Shown here: in pieces, positions 17,594-26,618 of the stretch | How the letters are laid out: each line of letters starts with the position of its first letter | Numbering within the stretch: the stretch's first letter is position 1 | Assembly: GCA_023898405.1 (NCBI GenBank) | Contig: CP060221.1 | Coordinates: 1,379,501-1,443,500, forward strand | Length of the DNA: 64,000 nt | DNA from: Myxococcales bacterium | GTDB lineage: Bacteria > Myxococcota > UBA727 > JABDBI01 | Direction of reading: 5' to 3' | Made by a program: the position numbers and the translations under genes | Notes under the pieces: generated by a model | What the model saw: only the letters and a program-made list of their open reading frames with translations | Databases searched by the model: none | What the model was told of the DNA's origin: nothing

Positions 17594-18254
17594 AAGATCC
17601 AAAAATGGCTTTAGTTTAATGGAAGTGATGGTCGCCCTCGCTTTATTGGCTCTTTCGTTTACTTCCCTTGTGCTGGTTCAAAGCAGGGCAACTAATCTTG
17701 CTGTGCAGTCACGCTACATTTCTACCGCAACGCAGCTTGCTCGTTTTCAATTGATGGAGTGCAAGAGAGAAGTTGAAAAAATTATTTCATCGGCTTCCGA
17801 TTTTAAGCAGGAAGGTGATTATCAGGAACAGGGGTTTGATGAATACAAATGGGAGTGTCATGCACCGCGCTTTAATATGAGGCCTCCTTCTGCAAGTCAG
17901 GTTGAAAGTCGAGCTAAAGCAAATGCCCCCAAAGGCCTCAAAGATGAAATGAGTACAACATCATCAGCCATGTCTCCAATGATATCTCTGATTACCGAGT
18001 CACTCGGAAATTCTGTTCGTGAGTTAGTTGTCGTAATCAGATGGAAGAATAATGGCATTGATGATGAAGTTCGGGTGGTTACACACGTTGTAGATCTTAA
18101 TGCCATGGGTGCCTTGGCGAATATGCTTAAACAAACCACTGGTAATTTTAGTAGTGGTCCTAACAATTCGAACACAGTAAACACTCAACAGCAGCCGGCT
18201 GGTCAGCCTTCTTTCCCGCCCAGGTTTAGGGGAGGTGCTCCAAATGCTCCCTAA
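17583..18254 (+). CDS. gspI: T2SS minor pseudopilin GspI
   Basis: 223 residues. Prepilin motif KNG|FSLMEVMVALALLALSFTSL followed by the GspI pattern of small residues, QLARFQLMECKREVE and a domain ending VRELVVVIRWKNNG..DEVRVVTHVVDL. About 100 residues longer than typical GspI because of a loop rich in Ala, Ser and Met and a C-terminal Asn/Gln/Pro tail. Overlaps gspH by 11 bases and gspJ by 11 bases. Tip-complex subunit. Confidence 0.85.
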   Translation: MRGKRSKNGFSLMEVMVALALLALSFTSLVLVQSRATNLAVQSRYISTATQLARFQLMECKREVEKIISSASDFKQEGDYQEQGFDEYKWECHAPRFNMRPPSASQVESRAKANAPKGLKDEMSTTSSAMSPMISLITESLGNSVRELVVVIRWKNNGIDDEVRVVTHVVDLNAMGALANMLKQTTGNFSSGPNNSNTVNTQQQPAGQPSFPPRFRGGAPNAP

Positions 18255-18972
18255 TACACACCAAAAAAAATATTTTTCGGGTTTCACACTGATTGAAATC
18301 ATGGTGGCAACTGTTCTTATGGCTATGATGGGATTATTGCTAATGACGTCTCTCAATACATCCGTACAGGCAAAAGATAATGTGGAGCATATTTCTCAGA
18401 GGTATCAGGAAGTTCGTCAAGCTTTATCGCGAATGTCTCATGAGATTTCGGCAGCATATTTGAGTAAGAATATTAATTTAACAGAGCCTGCATATTTGAC
18501 TCAATTTAAGGGTGAAAAAAATAAATTATTTTTTAGTGCATTTGGTCACGTAGTTACGCAAAAAGATGCTAAGGAAAGTGACCAGCAGGTCTTGGGCTTT
18601 TATCTCGCTACAGATAAAAATGGAAAAAAGTCTCTCATGCGCAGAAACAACTCGCATCTTAATTTAGATGTCACCAGGGGGGGGCGCTCCCAAATATTAT
18701 GTCCCAATGTTAGCGAACTTGAATTTTCTTATTACGACAGTCGATTTAAAAAATGGCAGGATTCTTGGGTTTCAGATCCATCTTCTATGTTACTTCTAGG
18801 GCAGAATAGCGGTACGAAACAGAACAGCAATGAACAAAATGATAGCCTGAAGCCTTGGCAACTTCCTGCCTTTGTTAAGATATCTATGACGGTGGAGATG
18901 AGTGAGGGTAATTTAATAAAATGGATAATGCAGACTGAGATACCTGTTCAAGATCCTTTAGAGCTCGATTAA
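18244..18972 (+). CDS. gspJ: T2SS minor pseudopilin GspJ
   Basis: 242 residues from the ATG at 18244, chosen over an in-frame GTG nine bases earlier because GGAGG (18231-18235) is then 8 bases away. Prepilin motif FSG|FTLIEIMVATVLMAMMGLLL, then YQEVRQALSRMSHEISAAYLS as in GspJ, and a globular part including LCPNVSELEFSYYDSRFKKW. Forms the tip complex with GspI and GspK. The start overlaps the end of gspI, consistent with translational coupling. Confidence 0.85.
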   Translation: MLPNTHQKKYFSGFTLIEIMVATVLMAMMGLLLMTSLNTSVQAKDNVEHISQRYQEVRQALSRMSHEISAAYLSKNINLTEPAYLTQFKGEKNKLFFSAFGHVVTQKDAKESDQQVLGFYLATDKNGKKSLMRRNNSHLNLDVTRGGRSQILCPNVSELEFSYYDSRFKKWQDSWVSDPSSMLLLGQNSGTKQNSNEQNDSLKPWQLPAFVKISMTVEMSEGNLIKWIMQTEIPVQDPLELD

Positions 18973-18983
18973 GGGAGGAATTT

Positions 18984-20231
18984 GTGAAGCTTAGATTCAA
19001 AAATCGCTCCTCTCGCGGAATCGCAATTCTCACTGTTTTAGTGTTTTTAGCTCTCATGCTGGCTATTGTAAGCGAGCTGAGTAATAAAGAAATAATTCGT
19101 TACAAGCTTGCCATTAATGAACGCGATGCACTGCAAGCAGAGGCCTTAGCACAAAGTGGTGCAAATTTTTCTAAAATAATTTTGGCTGTACAAGAACCAC
19201 TGCAAGGAATGTTGGCTAATCTTGCAAAGCTTGGAATACAATTGCCAGCTTTCACAGTATGGGAGTTGATGCCTATAGATAGTGATTTGCTTAAAGGTAT
19301 TGTGAGCGGGGATTTTCTGCCAGATTTTGGTCTAGGTGCTAAAAAAGAGGAGTCACCAAAACGTCAACCAGAAAATGAGACAACTGCTAAATCAGTGCCT
19401 CTTGCTGGTCCCTATGTAATTCCAGAAGGTGGTTATGGGGGCTTCAAAGGAAGATTTTCCAGCGAAATTGAAGATGAAGAAAGAAAAATTTCAATAAGAA
19501 GGTGGGCAAAGTTAGCTCCTCCACGAAGAAGAATAATAGCCGATCAAATTGCTCGAGTATTAAATAAAGCAGAGTATTCTGTATTATTTGACGGAACACT
19601 GGATAATAACCGTAATCTTACGCCTGCTCAGTTGATAGGCAATATTTATGATTACATATCTGAAGATGAGTTAGCGGTCGATGTAAATGCTCAGGCTTCT
19701 GATTGGGGAAGGATCCTGTCTGGTGACAAAAAAACTATCTATGTGAACAGTCCAGGAATTGTGCCGAAAAGAGCATCTCTCGATTCACCCGCCGAATTGC
19801 GTTTAATTCCTGGGGTGACAGATGCCATATATCAGGTGTTGTCAAAACATATAACTATCTATGGCGAAAGTGATAAAATAAACATCCTATCTGCTTCTGA
19901 TTCTATTCTCGATACTGTTTTTTATTTATGTTCTAAAAACAAAAATACTGGCCCATTAGTTCAACCTGGTTTTACTGAAAATTTGCTTACTCAGTGGCAT
20001 AGAGATAGAGATGAAGGAAAACTAGAGATTAGTGCAGATGGAGTTATAGCTTTTTTGGAAAGAAATGGAGTTGAAGTAGACAAAAAAGAATGTGAAGAGA
20101 ATATTGGCACTGAGTCAAAGACATTTACAGTCAGAAGTACTGCTACTGTAGGCAATGTAACAAAAACTATTTTAATGAGGCTTCGATCTGCTGGAGGAAT
20201 TACCAGCATTTATCAGTATCAGTATTTGTAG
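18984..20231 (+). CDS. gspK: T2SS minor pseudopilin GspK
   Basis: 415 residues, GTG start with a strong AGGGAGGA site. N-terminal RG|IAILTVLVFLALMLAIVSEL lacks the +5 Glu, as is usual for GspK, the pseudopilus cap. The large C-terminal part contains LDNNRNLTPAQLIGNIYDYI, and RLIPGVTDAIYQVLSKHITIYG is the helix-hairpin-helix-like segment seen in this family (read in parts). A charged insert (residues 115-150) is not typical. A 106-base gap follows before gspL, with only a weak GGAT/ATCC hairpin. Confidence 0.85.
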   Translation: MKLRFKNRSSRGIAILTVLVFLALMLAIVSELSNKEIIRYKLAINERDALQAEALAQSGANFSKIILAVQEPLQGMLANLAKLGIQLPAFTVWELMPIDSDLLKGIVSGDFLPDFGLGAKKEESPKRQPENETTAKSVPLAGPYVIPEGGYGGFKGRFSSEIEDEERKISIRRWAKLAPPRRRIIADQIARVLNKAEYSVLFDGTLDNNRNLTPAQLIGNIYDYISEDELAVDVNAQASDWGRILSGDKKTIYVNSPGIVPKRASLDSPAELRLIPGVTDAIYQVLSKHITIYGESDKINILSASDSILDTVFYLCSKNKNTGPLVQPGFTENLLTQWHRDRDEGKLEISADGVIAFLERNGVEVDKKECEENIGTESKTFTVRSTATVGNVTKTILMRLRSAGGITSIYQYQYL

Positions 20232-20337
20232 GATATTTTTAATGATGTATTATTTAAGTTGGATAAATCCATTTATTAATAATTGTTATGGGTGAGTGAG
20301 TGTATTTACCAAGAGCCGTTAAAAACAGGAGCGGATA

Positions 20338-21969
20338 ATGGCTAGGCGAATAATTGGATTAGACCTCGGTGCTTACAGCGTCAAACTGTTGCGTATGGAA
20401 ACAGGGAAACAGTCTGCAAAGTATGAAATTATCAATGTTGCGGAAGAGGTTTTAATTCCCGAAGAAGAAGACGGCCCAGGGCTGATGGAGCGACAGAAAG
20501 AAGCATTATTAAAATTACATAATGCCGGTATATTAGAGGCTGAAGCTTATGCGAGTGGTATAAATTCTATTGATGGTCAAATTCGTTGGCTTGGTGTTCC
20601 TTTTGCTGAAGCAAGAAAAATAGAAGCTGTTTTACCGGGGATTTTGGAGTCAGAGGTTCCTTTTGATATAAGCGAAATGATTATTTCCTGGCATCGTATC
20701 GAATCTGCCTCTCAAGAAAAAAAACAGCCAGGCGAGAATAAAATTCGCTTAGGAGTTTGCAAAAAGTCAAGTATTGCAACGAGTTTACAATTACTTCAGA
20801 GCAATAATATTGATCCGAGACAAATTCATCTTTCTTCAGTTGCTCCTTATGAAATCATTCGCGAGTTTGGTATACACTCAATTGTTCCAAGTCAAGCTGA
20901 AGAGTTGCCGAGCGACTGTGGTGCAATCGTTGATTTTGGTCATCGTGCAACTAATCTTTGTATATTTGATCACCAAGGAATTTCTGCCATACATACTTTT
21001 TACCGAGGCGGAAAAAAATTAACCCAAGATATTGCTAAGGCAATGGAAATTTCTTTTGCAGAGGCGGAATTGCTCAAACATGAAAAATTAGATTTTTCAA
21101 AAGATAGTGATGATGCCATAGCAAAAAAAGTTAATGATATAGCTGCGCTTCACTATCGTGAGCTCTTTAGTCAAATCCAGCGAGTAATAATTACCCACCA
21201 ATCGAGTGGAACGGCTGCAGTTAAGGCATTAGCCTTTGCTGGTGGTGGTGCAAAATGTCCAGGCCTAGAAAATCTGTGTAAGTCTTTGGTTGAGTCTGGA
21301 ATAACAATTGCCCGTCTTTCTGCGTTTTTTCCTAGCAAAGTTGAACCAAACACAATGATTTTAGCTTTTGCTTATTCATTAAGTTTGTTGAGTCCTTCTG
21401 TAAAAGATAGTCGATTTAATTTTCGTAAAGATGAATTTGTATGGCGTGGTGAGCTTGATTTTTTACGCACAAAATCAGTACCACTGACTCTATGGGGCCT
21501 GTCGATCATATGTTTGTTGACCATCATGTGGTCAGCTATGTCTCTTGTTCTTGATAAAGAAAACAAGACGCTTACAAACAAATTAAAACAAACATGCTCT
21601 GCTATTTTGGGCAAACCAAATGTGAATTCAAAGCAGTGCCTTTCAGCGATGAAGGAACAAATTTCTTCTCACGTTGATTTTGGTATTCCTGAATTTTCTG
21701 CTTCTGATGTTTATATTAAGCTTGCGGAATCTCTTTCGCCGGAAGTTAAAATCGTGATAAATGAAATGGATATTTTGGAAAAACGAGTAAGATTGTCAGC
21801 CCAATCACCTTCCTATGAAGACATAGATAAAGTCACTTCGGTTTTGCGTAAGGCTCCATGTTTTATAAAATTAGAAACAGGAAGAACTGAAAAAACAGAG
21901 AAAGGCGTAAAATACAATATATCGTTTGACTTAGACTGCTCTTCGAGCTCCCCAACCAAGGCAGGATAA
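20338..21969 (+). CDS. gspL: T2SS assembly protein GspL (PilM-like actin fold)
   Basis: 543 residues. The N-terminal two-thirds is an actin-like fold of the PilM type: IIGLDLGAYSVKLLRME at residues 5-21, CGAIVDFGHRATNLCIF, and AFAGGGAKCPGLENLC near 300. One membrane helix (about 380-400), then a small periplasmic domain. Recruits GspE to the membrane. The PilM-like phosphate loop is better kept here than in enterobacterial GspL. AGGAGCGG precedes the ATG. GspM begins 6 bases after its stop. Confidence 0.85.
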   Translation: MARRIIGLDLGAYSVKLLRMETGKQSAKYEIINVAEEVLIPEEEDGPGLMERQKEALLKLHNAGILEAEAYASGINSIDGQIRWLGVPFAEARKIEAVLPGILESEVPFDISEMIISWHRIESASQEKKQPGENKIRLGVCKKSSIATSLQLLQSNNIDPRQIHLSSVAPYEIIREFGIHSIVPSQAEELPSDCGAIVDFGHRATNLCIFDHQGISAIHTFYRGGKKLTQDIAKAMEISFAEAELLKHEKLDFSKDSDDAIAKKVNDIAALHYRELFSQIQRVIITHQSSGTAAVKALAFAGGGAKCPGLENLCKSLVESGITIARLSAFFPSKVEPNTMILAFAYSLSLLSPSVKDSRFNFRKDEFVWRGELDFLRTKSVPLTLWGLSIICLLTIMWSAMSLVLDKENKTLTNKLKQTCSAILGKPNVNSKQCLSAMKEQISSHVDFGIPEFSASDVYIKLAESLSPEVKIVINEMDILEKRVRLSAQSPSYEDIDKVTSVLRKAPCFIKLETGRTEKTEKGVKYNISFDLDCSSSSPTKAG

Positions 21970-21975
21970 AAAAAC

Positions 21976-22536
21976 ATGGCGAAAATATTTGAACAGATCA
22001 GTGATAGGTGGTCTTCATGGTTTGAGACCTTGAGTGCTCGCGAAAAAAAATTACTTGCTTTATTATTTTCTGCATTCATAGTGCTGCTAATCTTTTTGAC
22101 GCTTTATATCGCTACCAGCAAAATTTCCGACAAAAAAGCAAATTTAGTGAAAAATCAGTCCCAGCTTGCTCAAATCATAGCGCTTGAAGGTGAGTATCGT
22201 AGTGCCAAAGAGAAAAATGAAAGCATGGTAGAGAGCATCAGAAGTAATGACATTTCCTTGCTGAGCATGATTCCTAAAGTAGCTTCGCGTTTAGGTCTTA
22301 CGGTTAAAGAATTGACTGAACAAAGACGTCCTTTGGGTAAGACAGATAACGTTGAGGTTTCTGTTAAAGTTAATTTAACAAAGCTATCGATGGACAAAGT
22401 ATCAGCTTTGATCGAACAAATTGAAGATGAAAATCAAGGCATTGTTAAGGTTACGCGCCTTAAAATTAATACTCGATTTGACGAGCCAGATCTACTCGAT
22501 GTGCAAATGACGGTTTCCACTTGGAAGTCCGCATAG
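21976..22536 (+). CDS. gspM: T2SS inner-membrane protein GspM
   Basis: 186 residues: short cytoplasmic N-terminus with the WSSWFETLSAREKKLLALL motif common to GspM, one membrane helix (about residues 25-48), a coiled coil and a periplasmic ferredoxin-like domain (about 90-186). Partner of GspL in the platform. Its position between gspL and gspN and the tight spacing confirm the call. Confidence 0.85.
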   Translation: MAKIFEQISDRWSSWFETLSAREKKLLALLFSAFIVLLIFLTLYIATSKISDKKANLVKNQSQLAQIIALEGEYRSAKEKNESMVESIRSNDISLLSMIPKVASRLGLTVKELTEQRRPLGKTDNVEVSVKVNLTKLSMDKVSALIEQIEDENQGIVKVTRLKINTRFDEPDLLDVQMTVSTWKSA

Positions 22537-22547
22537 GGAAGTTTTAA

Positions 22548-23528
22548 ATGGAAATTTTACGCAAACTCAGATGGTTTTTTTATCCAAGTGTAATAATTTT
22601 TGTATTTTTATTTGCTTCTTATTGTACCTTTCCTGAAGAAGTAGTTCGTAGGTTTGTGGATTACACAATATTCAATGCTGCTATGGCGGTAGGGCCAAAA
22701 AATCATGGATTTCCCGACGTAAAAATGGAAAAAGCATCTTTATGGCGTGGTTCAGGGGTTAGTGTTTCTGGGTTAAAATTATCGTGGCCTACACCAAATA
22801 AGATGAATCCCATCAATGTACAAATTGATTCTTTGAAAGGTCGTGTAGCTCTAAGTTCCTTGCTCTCTAGTACAAAAAAAATATCTATCTTGGGGCAGTT
22901 TTATGGCGGAAAGCTTGATTCACACTTTAAAATCCGTCAACCAAATACCCTTTTGGGTGTAGAACTTTCACTTACCAAGCTTAATCTCGCAAAAATTGAT
23001 TTATTAGAAGCGGCTTTGGGAAGTCAACTAAGAGGAGTACTTGACATCCAAGTAGATGTAGAATCGCAATCCCAGTTAAGCAAAGATGGTACAGGGTTGA
23101 TTAAATTGATTCTTGACAATGCGGCATACGGTCCAGGAAGTTTAAATGTTCCCATGGGTGGTTTCGTCAGTAATCTGTCTGTACCGCTCATCAATTTAGG
23201 AAAACTCAATATTGAAATGAACTTAGCCAAAGGAAAGCTAGATTCTAAAGTGTTTTCTCTTAAAGGTGGTGACTTGGAAGGCGAAATGAAACTGGCCGTG
23301 GAGCTTGGTCGTGTTCCGCAATTATCTCGCTTAGATGGAAGTGGTTGGTTTAGCCTGAAAAAAGAATTTGTTGCATCCAATGAAACCTTTAAGATGTTGT
23401 TCGATTTGATTCCAGAGCTGCGTACCGCGCAGCAGGGAGACGGAAAAGTAGGTTTTTCGATAAGAGGAATTTTTGGAAGACCATACTTCAAGCTTGAAAG
23501 CTATAAAAGCGATAATGCTAAAAGCTAA
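22548..23528 (+). CDS. gspN: T2SS protein GspN
   Basis: 326 residues: one N-terminal membrane helix (about residues 11-28, starting after RKLRWFFYPS), then a long periplasmic beta-rich region with repeated amphipathic strands (GSGVSVSGLKLSWP, GLIKLILDNAAYGPG, GVELSLTKLNLAKID). This is the AsmA/GspN-like pattern of the form I associate with Leptospira and deltaproteobacteria. Last gene of the T2SS run. Its exact role is poorly defined in any organism. Confidence 0.75.
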   Translation: MEILRKLRWFFYPSVIIFVFLFASYCTFPEEVVRRFVDYTIFNAAMAVGPKNHGFPDVKMEKASLWRGSGVSVSGLKLSWPTPNKMNPINVQIDSLKGRVALSSLLSSTKKISILGQFYGGKLDSHFKIRQPNTLLGVELSLTKLNLAKIDLLEAALGSQLRGVLDIQVDVESQSQLSKDGTGLIKLILDNAAYGPGSLNVPMGGFVSNLSVPLINLGKLNIEMNLAKGKLDSKVFSLKGGDLEGEMKLAVELGRVPQLSRLDGSGWFSLKKEFVASNETFKMLFDLIPELRTAQQGDGKVGFSIRGIFGRPYFKLESYKSDNAKS

Positions 23529-24060
23529 CAGATAGAATTTACATAACCGATTGGACTTTGATGAATATCAGATTTAAACCTAGCAGAAGGGGGCTGTTCG
23601 GCGGATGAATAGCTTTAGTTGTATTTACTAATTTTATTGAGTGAAATCAAAAACCGTCTGGCCTGCATTATTTCCAACTTTATGGGTTGGGCAGGGGTGT
23701 CACCATTGTTGCTTTGAGCGTTGGGATTTGCAGCAAAAATTTTTAAAATTTCAGGCTTTTAAACGGTATTGAACAGAGGAGTGTGCCTAATTATCGGTTA
23801 AATTAGGATTGGCACTAATAATAGAACGGTCTTTTAATTATTTTCACAACGCGCAGGATGGTCATTCTGTATTCTATTTCTACTTGTTTTCTGTCGGCCG
23901 ACTAACAGTTTTAGATTAAAATGGGATGATCTTTAGAGTTATTGGGCAATTTACTTGAAAAATGATCAAACTTGAGACTCTATTAGTCGAGTAATTAAAT
24001 AGCTCAAAGGAATATTTTTATGTTGAAGTGGTTCAAATAAAAATCGATTTTGGAGTTTTT
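23529..24060. other. Intergenic region after the T2SS genes
   Basis: About 530 bases with no credible open frame. It holds one clear stem, CCTAATT/AATTAGG (23786-23792 with 23801-23807), not followed by a T run. A TTGAAA-like element near 23955 could serve the next gene, but no good -10 is placed. AGG/GGAG sites appear only near 24052. Nothing else recognised. Confidence 0.4.
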
Positions 24061-24492
24061 ATGAATTCTTTGCTGTTGTTTTTAATGGCAAGCAACATCG
24101 GTAATATTCTAGAATTAGAAGGCTCAAGTGCGGAGTCGTTCTATCAAGGCTTAGCTGTAGAAATTGATTTTGACAAAGAACATCACAGCAGCAAAAAAAA
24201 TCAGGGCTATTTTTATTGTCTTAAAAAACAACAGCAAGACGAAATAAGCTATGAGTGCGGTATGAACTCAATTTCTTTTAAAATTGATGGTGATCCAGCT
24301 AAAGAAGCCTTTGATGCATTCCAAGCACCTGAAAACAATCTGGTGCCTGGGCAAGCGAAAAAAGAAGTTTTTGGCGACCTGACATGCGCACAACAAACAC
24401 TATGGGGCGCATCCTTAAGTTATTTTTGTTCTTTTAAAGCAGTGAAGCTGATAACCAGAACTGTAGACCATATATTAGACGACGTTTACTAG
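24061..24492 (+). CDS. Small exported protein of unknown function
   Basis: 143 residues from the ATG at 24061, chosen because GGAG (24052-24055) is 5 bases upstream; an upstream in-frame GTG (24028) has no ribosome site. N-terminal hydrophobic stretch MNSLLLFLMASNIGNIL looks like a signal peptide. The mature part is hydrophilic and has four cysteines (CLKK, ECGM, TCAQ, FCSF) that could form two disulfides, consistent with export. Stands alone between the T2SS run and the convergent ubiquitin-like gene. Not recognised; its location makes it a candidate T2SS substrate (inference). Confidence 0.6.
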   Translation: MNSLLLFLMASNIGNILELEGSSAESFYQGLAVEIDFDKEHHSSKKNQGYFYCLKKQQQDEISYECGMNSISFKIDGDPAKEAFDAFQAPENNLVPGQAKKEVFGDLTCAQQTLWGASLSYFCSFKAVKLITRTVDHILDDVY

Positions 24493-24509
24493 TTAAAATA
24501 TATTTTAAT

Positions 24510-24604
24510 GTCCAACAAACAACGAATGGTTGCTTTTCTTAGCTTGGCGATTTTACAAAAAATCTTTCTCGTTATTTTTCGAAATGCGCGATTATATGTT
24601 GGAC
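24510..24604. repeat. Inverted repeat between convergent genes
   Basis: GTCCAACA (24510-24517) and TGTTGGAC (24597-24604) are perfect inverted arms around 79 bases. A second small stem AGGCT/AGCCT (24608-24612 with 24620-24624) follows. Neither has a good T run. They lie between two convergent stop codons, so a bidirectional terminator or a structured RNA is possible. Confidence 0.4.
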
Positions 24605-24626
24605 TTTAGGCTAGTACTCAGCCTGG

Positions 24627-24995
24627 TTAATATCGAGGCATACTGCTCACTTTAAGTATGATAATATTTTTAATTCTACGATCTTTGAGCGTTTTTTCAT
24701 CATTTTTTTCTAAACGACCTAAAGTTATTGGCTCTACTCCATCAATAACTATGGGCCCCAAGTATCCGAATTCAGACTCTAGTCTCTCATATAGATTTTT
24801 TACTTTGGTATTTGAATCAACTTCAAAGTTAAAACTATTAATATCGCCATAACTGTTTCTAGACTGGGTGGAGTAGACAAGTACTTTCACTGAAGAAGAA
24901 GCTCTTTGAGCTTCAGCGGAGTTGAGCTTATAATTCATAGCGATGCTTGATACTGATGATAAAATCAACACAGAAAAAAATAAAATATTACGCAT
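24627..24995 (-). CDS. Exported protein with a ubiquitin-like fold pattern
   Basis: 122 residues. Signal peptide at residues 1-19 (MRNILFFSVLILSSVSSIA). Residues 36-117 follow the beta-grasp order of ubiquitin: strand VKVLVYST (36-43), strand SFNFEVD (54-60), helix KVKNLYERLESEFG (64-77), strand PIVIDG (81-86), then LEKNDEKTLKDRRIKN (95-110), lining up with ubiquitin LEDGRTLSDYNIQKE, and final strand IIILKV (111-116), lining up with LHLVLRL. It ends SSMPRY, with no diglycine, so classical conjugation is unlikely. No ubiquitin-like E1 or E2 is nearby. AGGAAACC precedes the ATG. The pattern match is mine by eye; host-directed mimicry is inference. Confidence 0.65.
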   Translation of the reverse strand: MRNILFFSVLILSSVSSIAMNYKLNSAEAQRASSSVKVLVYSTQSRNSYGDINSFNFEVDSNTKVKNLYERLESEFGYLGPIVIDGVEPITLGRLEKNDEKTLKDRRIKNIIILKVSSMPRY

Positions 24996-25091
24996 TTTTG
25001 GTTTCCTATATATGTTAAAAATAAAATAATTAATGAGTGCGAGTTGTCAATATATTACTCTGTAATCAAATTTAGATGGTGTTTTATTATT

Positions 25092-26045
25092 TTATAAAAA
25101 TAAAGCCAAAATTTGAACAGCCAGTTGAGCGGTGCGATTATCGACATCAAAATTGGGATTAAGTTCCACAATATCTACGCTCACCAAATTTGGACAAGCT
25201 GCGAGTTTTAGCAGCACGGGAAGAATTTGCATGGGTGTAAGGCCAAATACTTGGGGAGCGCTTACACCGGGGCAATAACAACTGCTTAGAGCATCAAGAC
25301 AAATCGATAGATAAATGGGAGTGTTTTTTTTAATAACTTCATTAATAAATTGTTCAACAACGCTTGATCCATGTAAGTGAATTTCAGATGCGAGTATATA
25401 ATTCACACCGAGATTTTTAGCGCTATCAAATAAGACCTGTGTATTTGAAAATTTCTGTATTCCCACACAGTGGTAATCAAATTGGAGTTTATTTTGCATT
25501 CGTTGTTGGGCTATTTGCCTAAACGGTGTGCCAGAGGAGCCGAGTTTATCAGAAGCTATTTCGCGCAGATCAAAGTGAGCATCAAAATTAATAATATCCA
25601 AAGGAGATTTTTTAAGATATTTTTCTATCCCTAAGTAATGGCCCCATGCGGTTTCGTGGCCACCACCTAGGATAATGGGAAACATGCCTAGGTTTAATAA
25701 AATTTCTGTAGCTTTTGCCAGTAATTTTTGAGCAGCCAGCAGATCACCATCAACTTTAATTTCACCAGCATCGTAGATGTTCCTGCTGCTGTGATTAGCT
25801 AAGCGTGCAAGAATTCTTTTGATAGCCGAGGGCCCATATTTGGCTCCAGGGCGTCCTTGATTTCGTACAACTCCCTCATCACAAGCAAAACCCAAAAGTG
25901 CTACGGACTTTGGGGTAGATTCAATCTTTTGGGTAAGATCGAGCATTTTAACTATTTGATAGAGATACTGATAGGAATCGTGGCTGTCTTTTCTTCCTTG
26001 CCACAGATCAAAACTTGGAGGGCAATAAAGAGGTGAATCAATCAT
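25092..26045 (-). CDS. Ureohydrolase, HutG-like formimidoylglutamase
   Basis: 317 residues of the arginase/agmatinase family. LLGFACDEGVVRNQGRPGA and GGGHETAWGHYLG are the variants I associate with formimidoylglutamase, the last step of one histidine-degradation route. Metal ligands: His130 (GGGHE), Asp155, His157 and Asp159 (NFDAHFD). In the third motif the usual first Asp is Cys249 (SICLDAL), with Asp251 kept; I recall some HutG members having Cys here. No other hut gene is in the window, so the substrate is unproven and agmatinase or another amidinohydrolase is possible. Confidence 0.75.
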   Translation of the reverse strand: MIDSPLYCPPSFDLWQGRKDSHDSYQYLYQIVKMLDLTQKIESTPKSVALLGFACDEGVVRNQGRPGAKYGPSAIKRILARLANHSSRNIYDAGEIKVDGDLLAAQKLLAKATEILLNLGMFPIILGGGHETAWGHYLGIEKYLKKSPLDIINFDAHFDLREIASDKLGSSGTPFRQIAQQRMQNKLQFDYHCVGIQKFSNTQVLFDSAKNLGVNYILASEIHLHGSSVVEQFINEVIKKNTPIYLSICLDALSSCYCPGVSAPQVFGLTPMQILPVLLKLAACPNLVSVDIVELNPNFDVDNRTAQLAVQILALFL

Positions 26046-26068
26046 TTTTTTCTCTTGAAATAGGGTGT

Positions 26069-26368
26069 CTAGATAGAAAGTTCTATATTTGTATCAGATT
26101 CTGAGTCACCGTCAGAATCCACATCTTCTTCTGTTTCAGTTATGTTTTCAGAATCCCAACCAAATCTTAATTTAAAAGATTCCCACCAGCTTCTATTTTT
26201 GATTTCATATAATTTTTTTTGAAAAAGATTTAGTCTTGGAGCAAGCTGTTCATTGCTTAAGTTGGGTGTTTTTGTAATAAAAATTAGCGCACTCGCTATC
26301 CAATTGAGAAGGGTGGCACACACCACAAAATTCTTCATAAAAATCATTGGTATTGGTACAACTTTCAT
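26069..26368 (-). pseudogene. C-terminal part of an apparently frameshifted membrane protein gene
   Basis: 99-residue frame with a membrane helix (FVVCATLLNWIASALIFITK) and a very acidic tail (ETEEDVDSDGDSESD). It overlaps the next frame upstream by 119 bases. The putative start of the locus (ATG at 26647 or 26644, with AAGGA upstream) is in this same frame but stops after MMKHITFRYYWGL. The middle is open only in another frame. The simplest reading is one gene with two compensating shifts, either a decaying gene or sequence errors. It could also be a separate small gene starting at 26368. No family recognised. Confidence 0.4.
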
Positions 26369-26618
26369 TTTGGCAAGTTAGAGGTTGTATCACTTGCACG
26401 AAAAATCCCATGCCTTGAGCAGTAAGCCAAAGTGTAACCCCAAAGAACGCAACGCTTGCAGTTTCTTTTCCAAGTGATTGGGTGATGTTATAGGCATTAA
26501 AATAGTTAAGTTCAGCGACCAGGGTTTTATTAACCACATTAAGCAGTGTTTTTAGTTTAATAAGCTGTTCAAAAACCTCATTATCACTGGAGAAAAGATT
26601 AAAACTTATAAGCCCCAA
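26250..26618 (-). pseudogene. Middle part of the same frameshifted locus
   Basis: 122-residue frame whose only starts are TTG or unusual codons. The ribosome site and ATG pair upstream (26644/26647) belong to a different frame. Content: a membrane helix (ASVAFFGVTLWLTAQGMGFFVQ) after a Leu/Asn-rich helix, then a Cys-rich loop CQNESC...CGVC. If joined at both ends to the other frame, the product would be a two-helix membrane protein of about 190 residues with a Cys-rich periplasmic loop and an acidic tail. Lies downstream of no clear operon partner. Confidence 0.4.
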
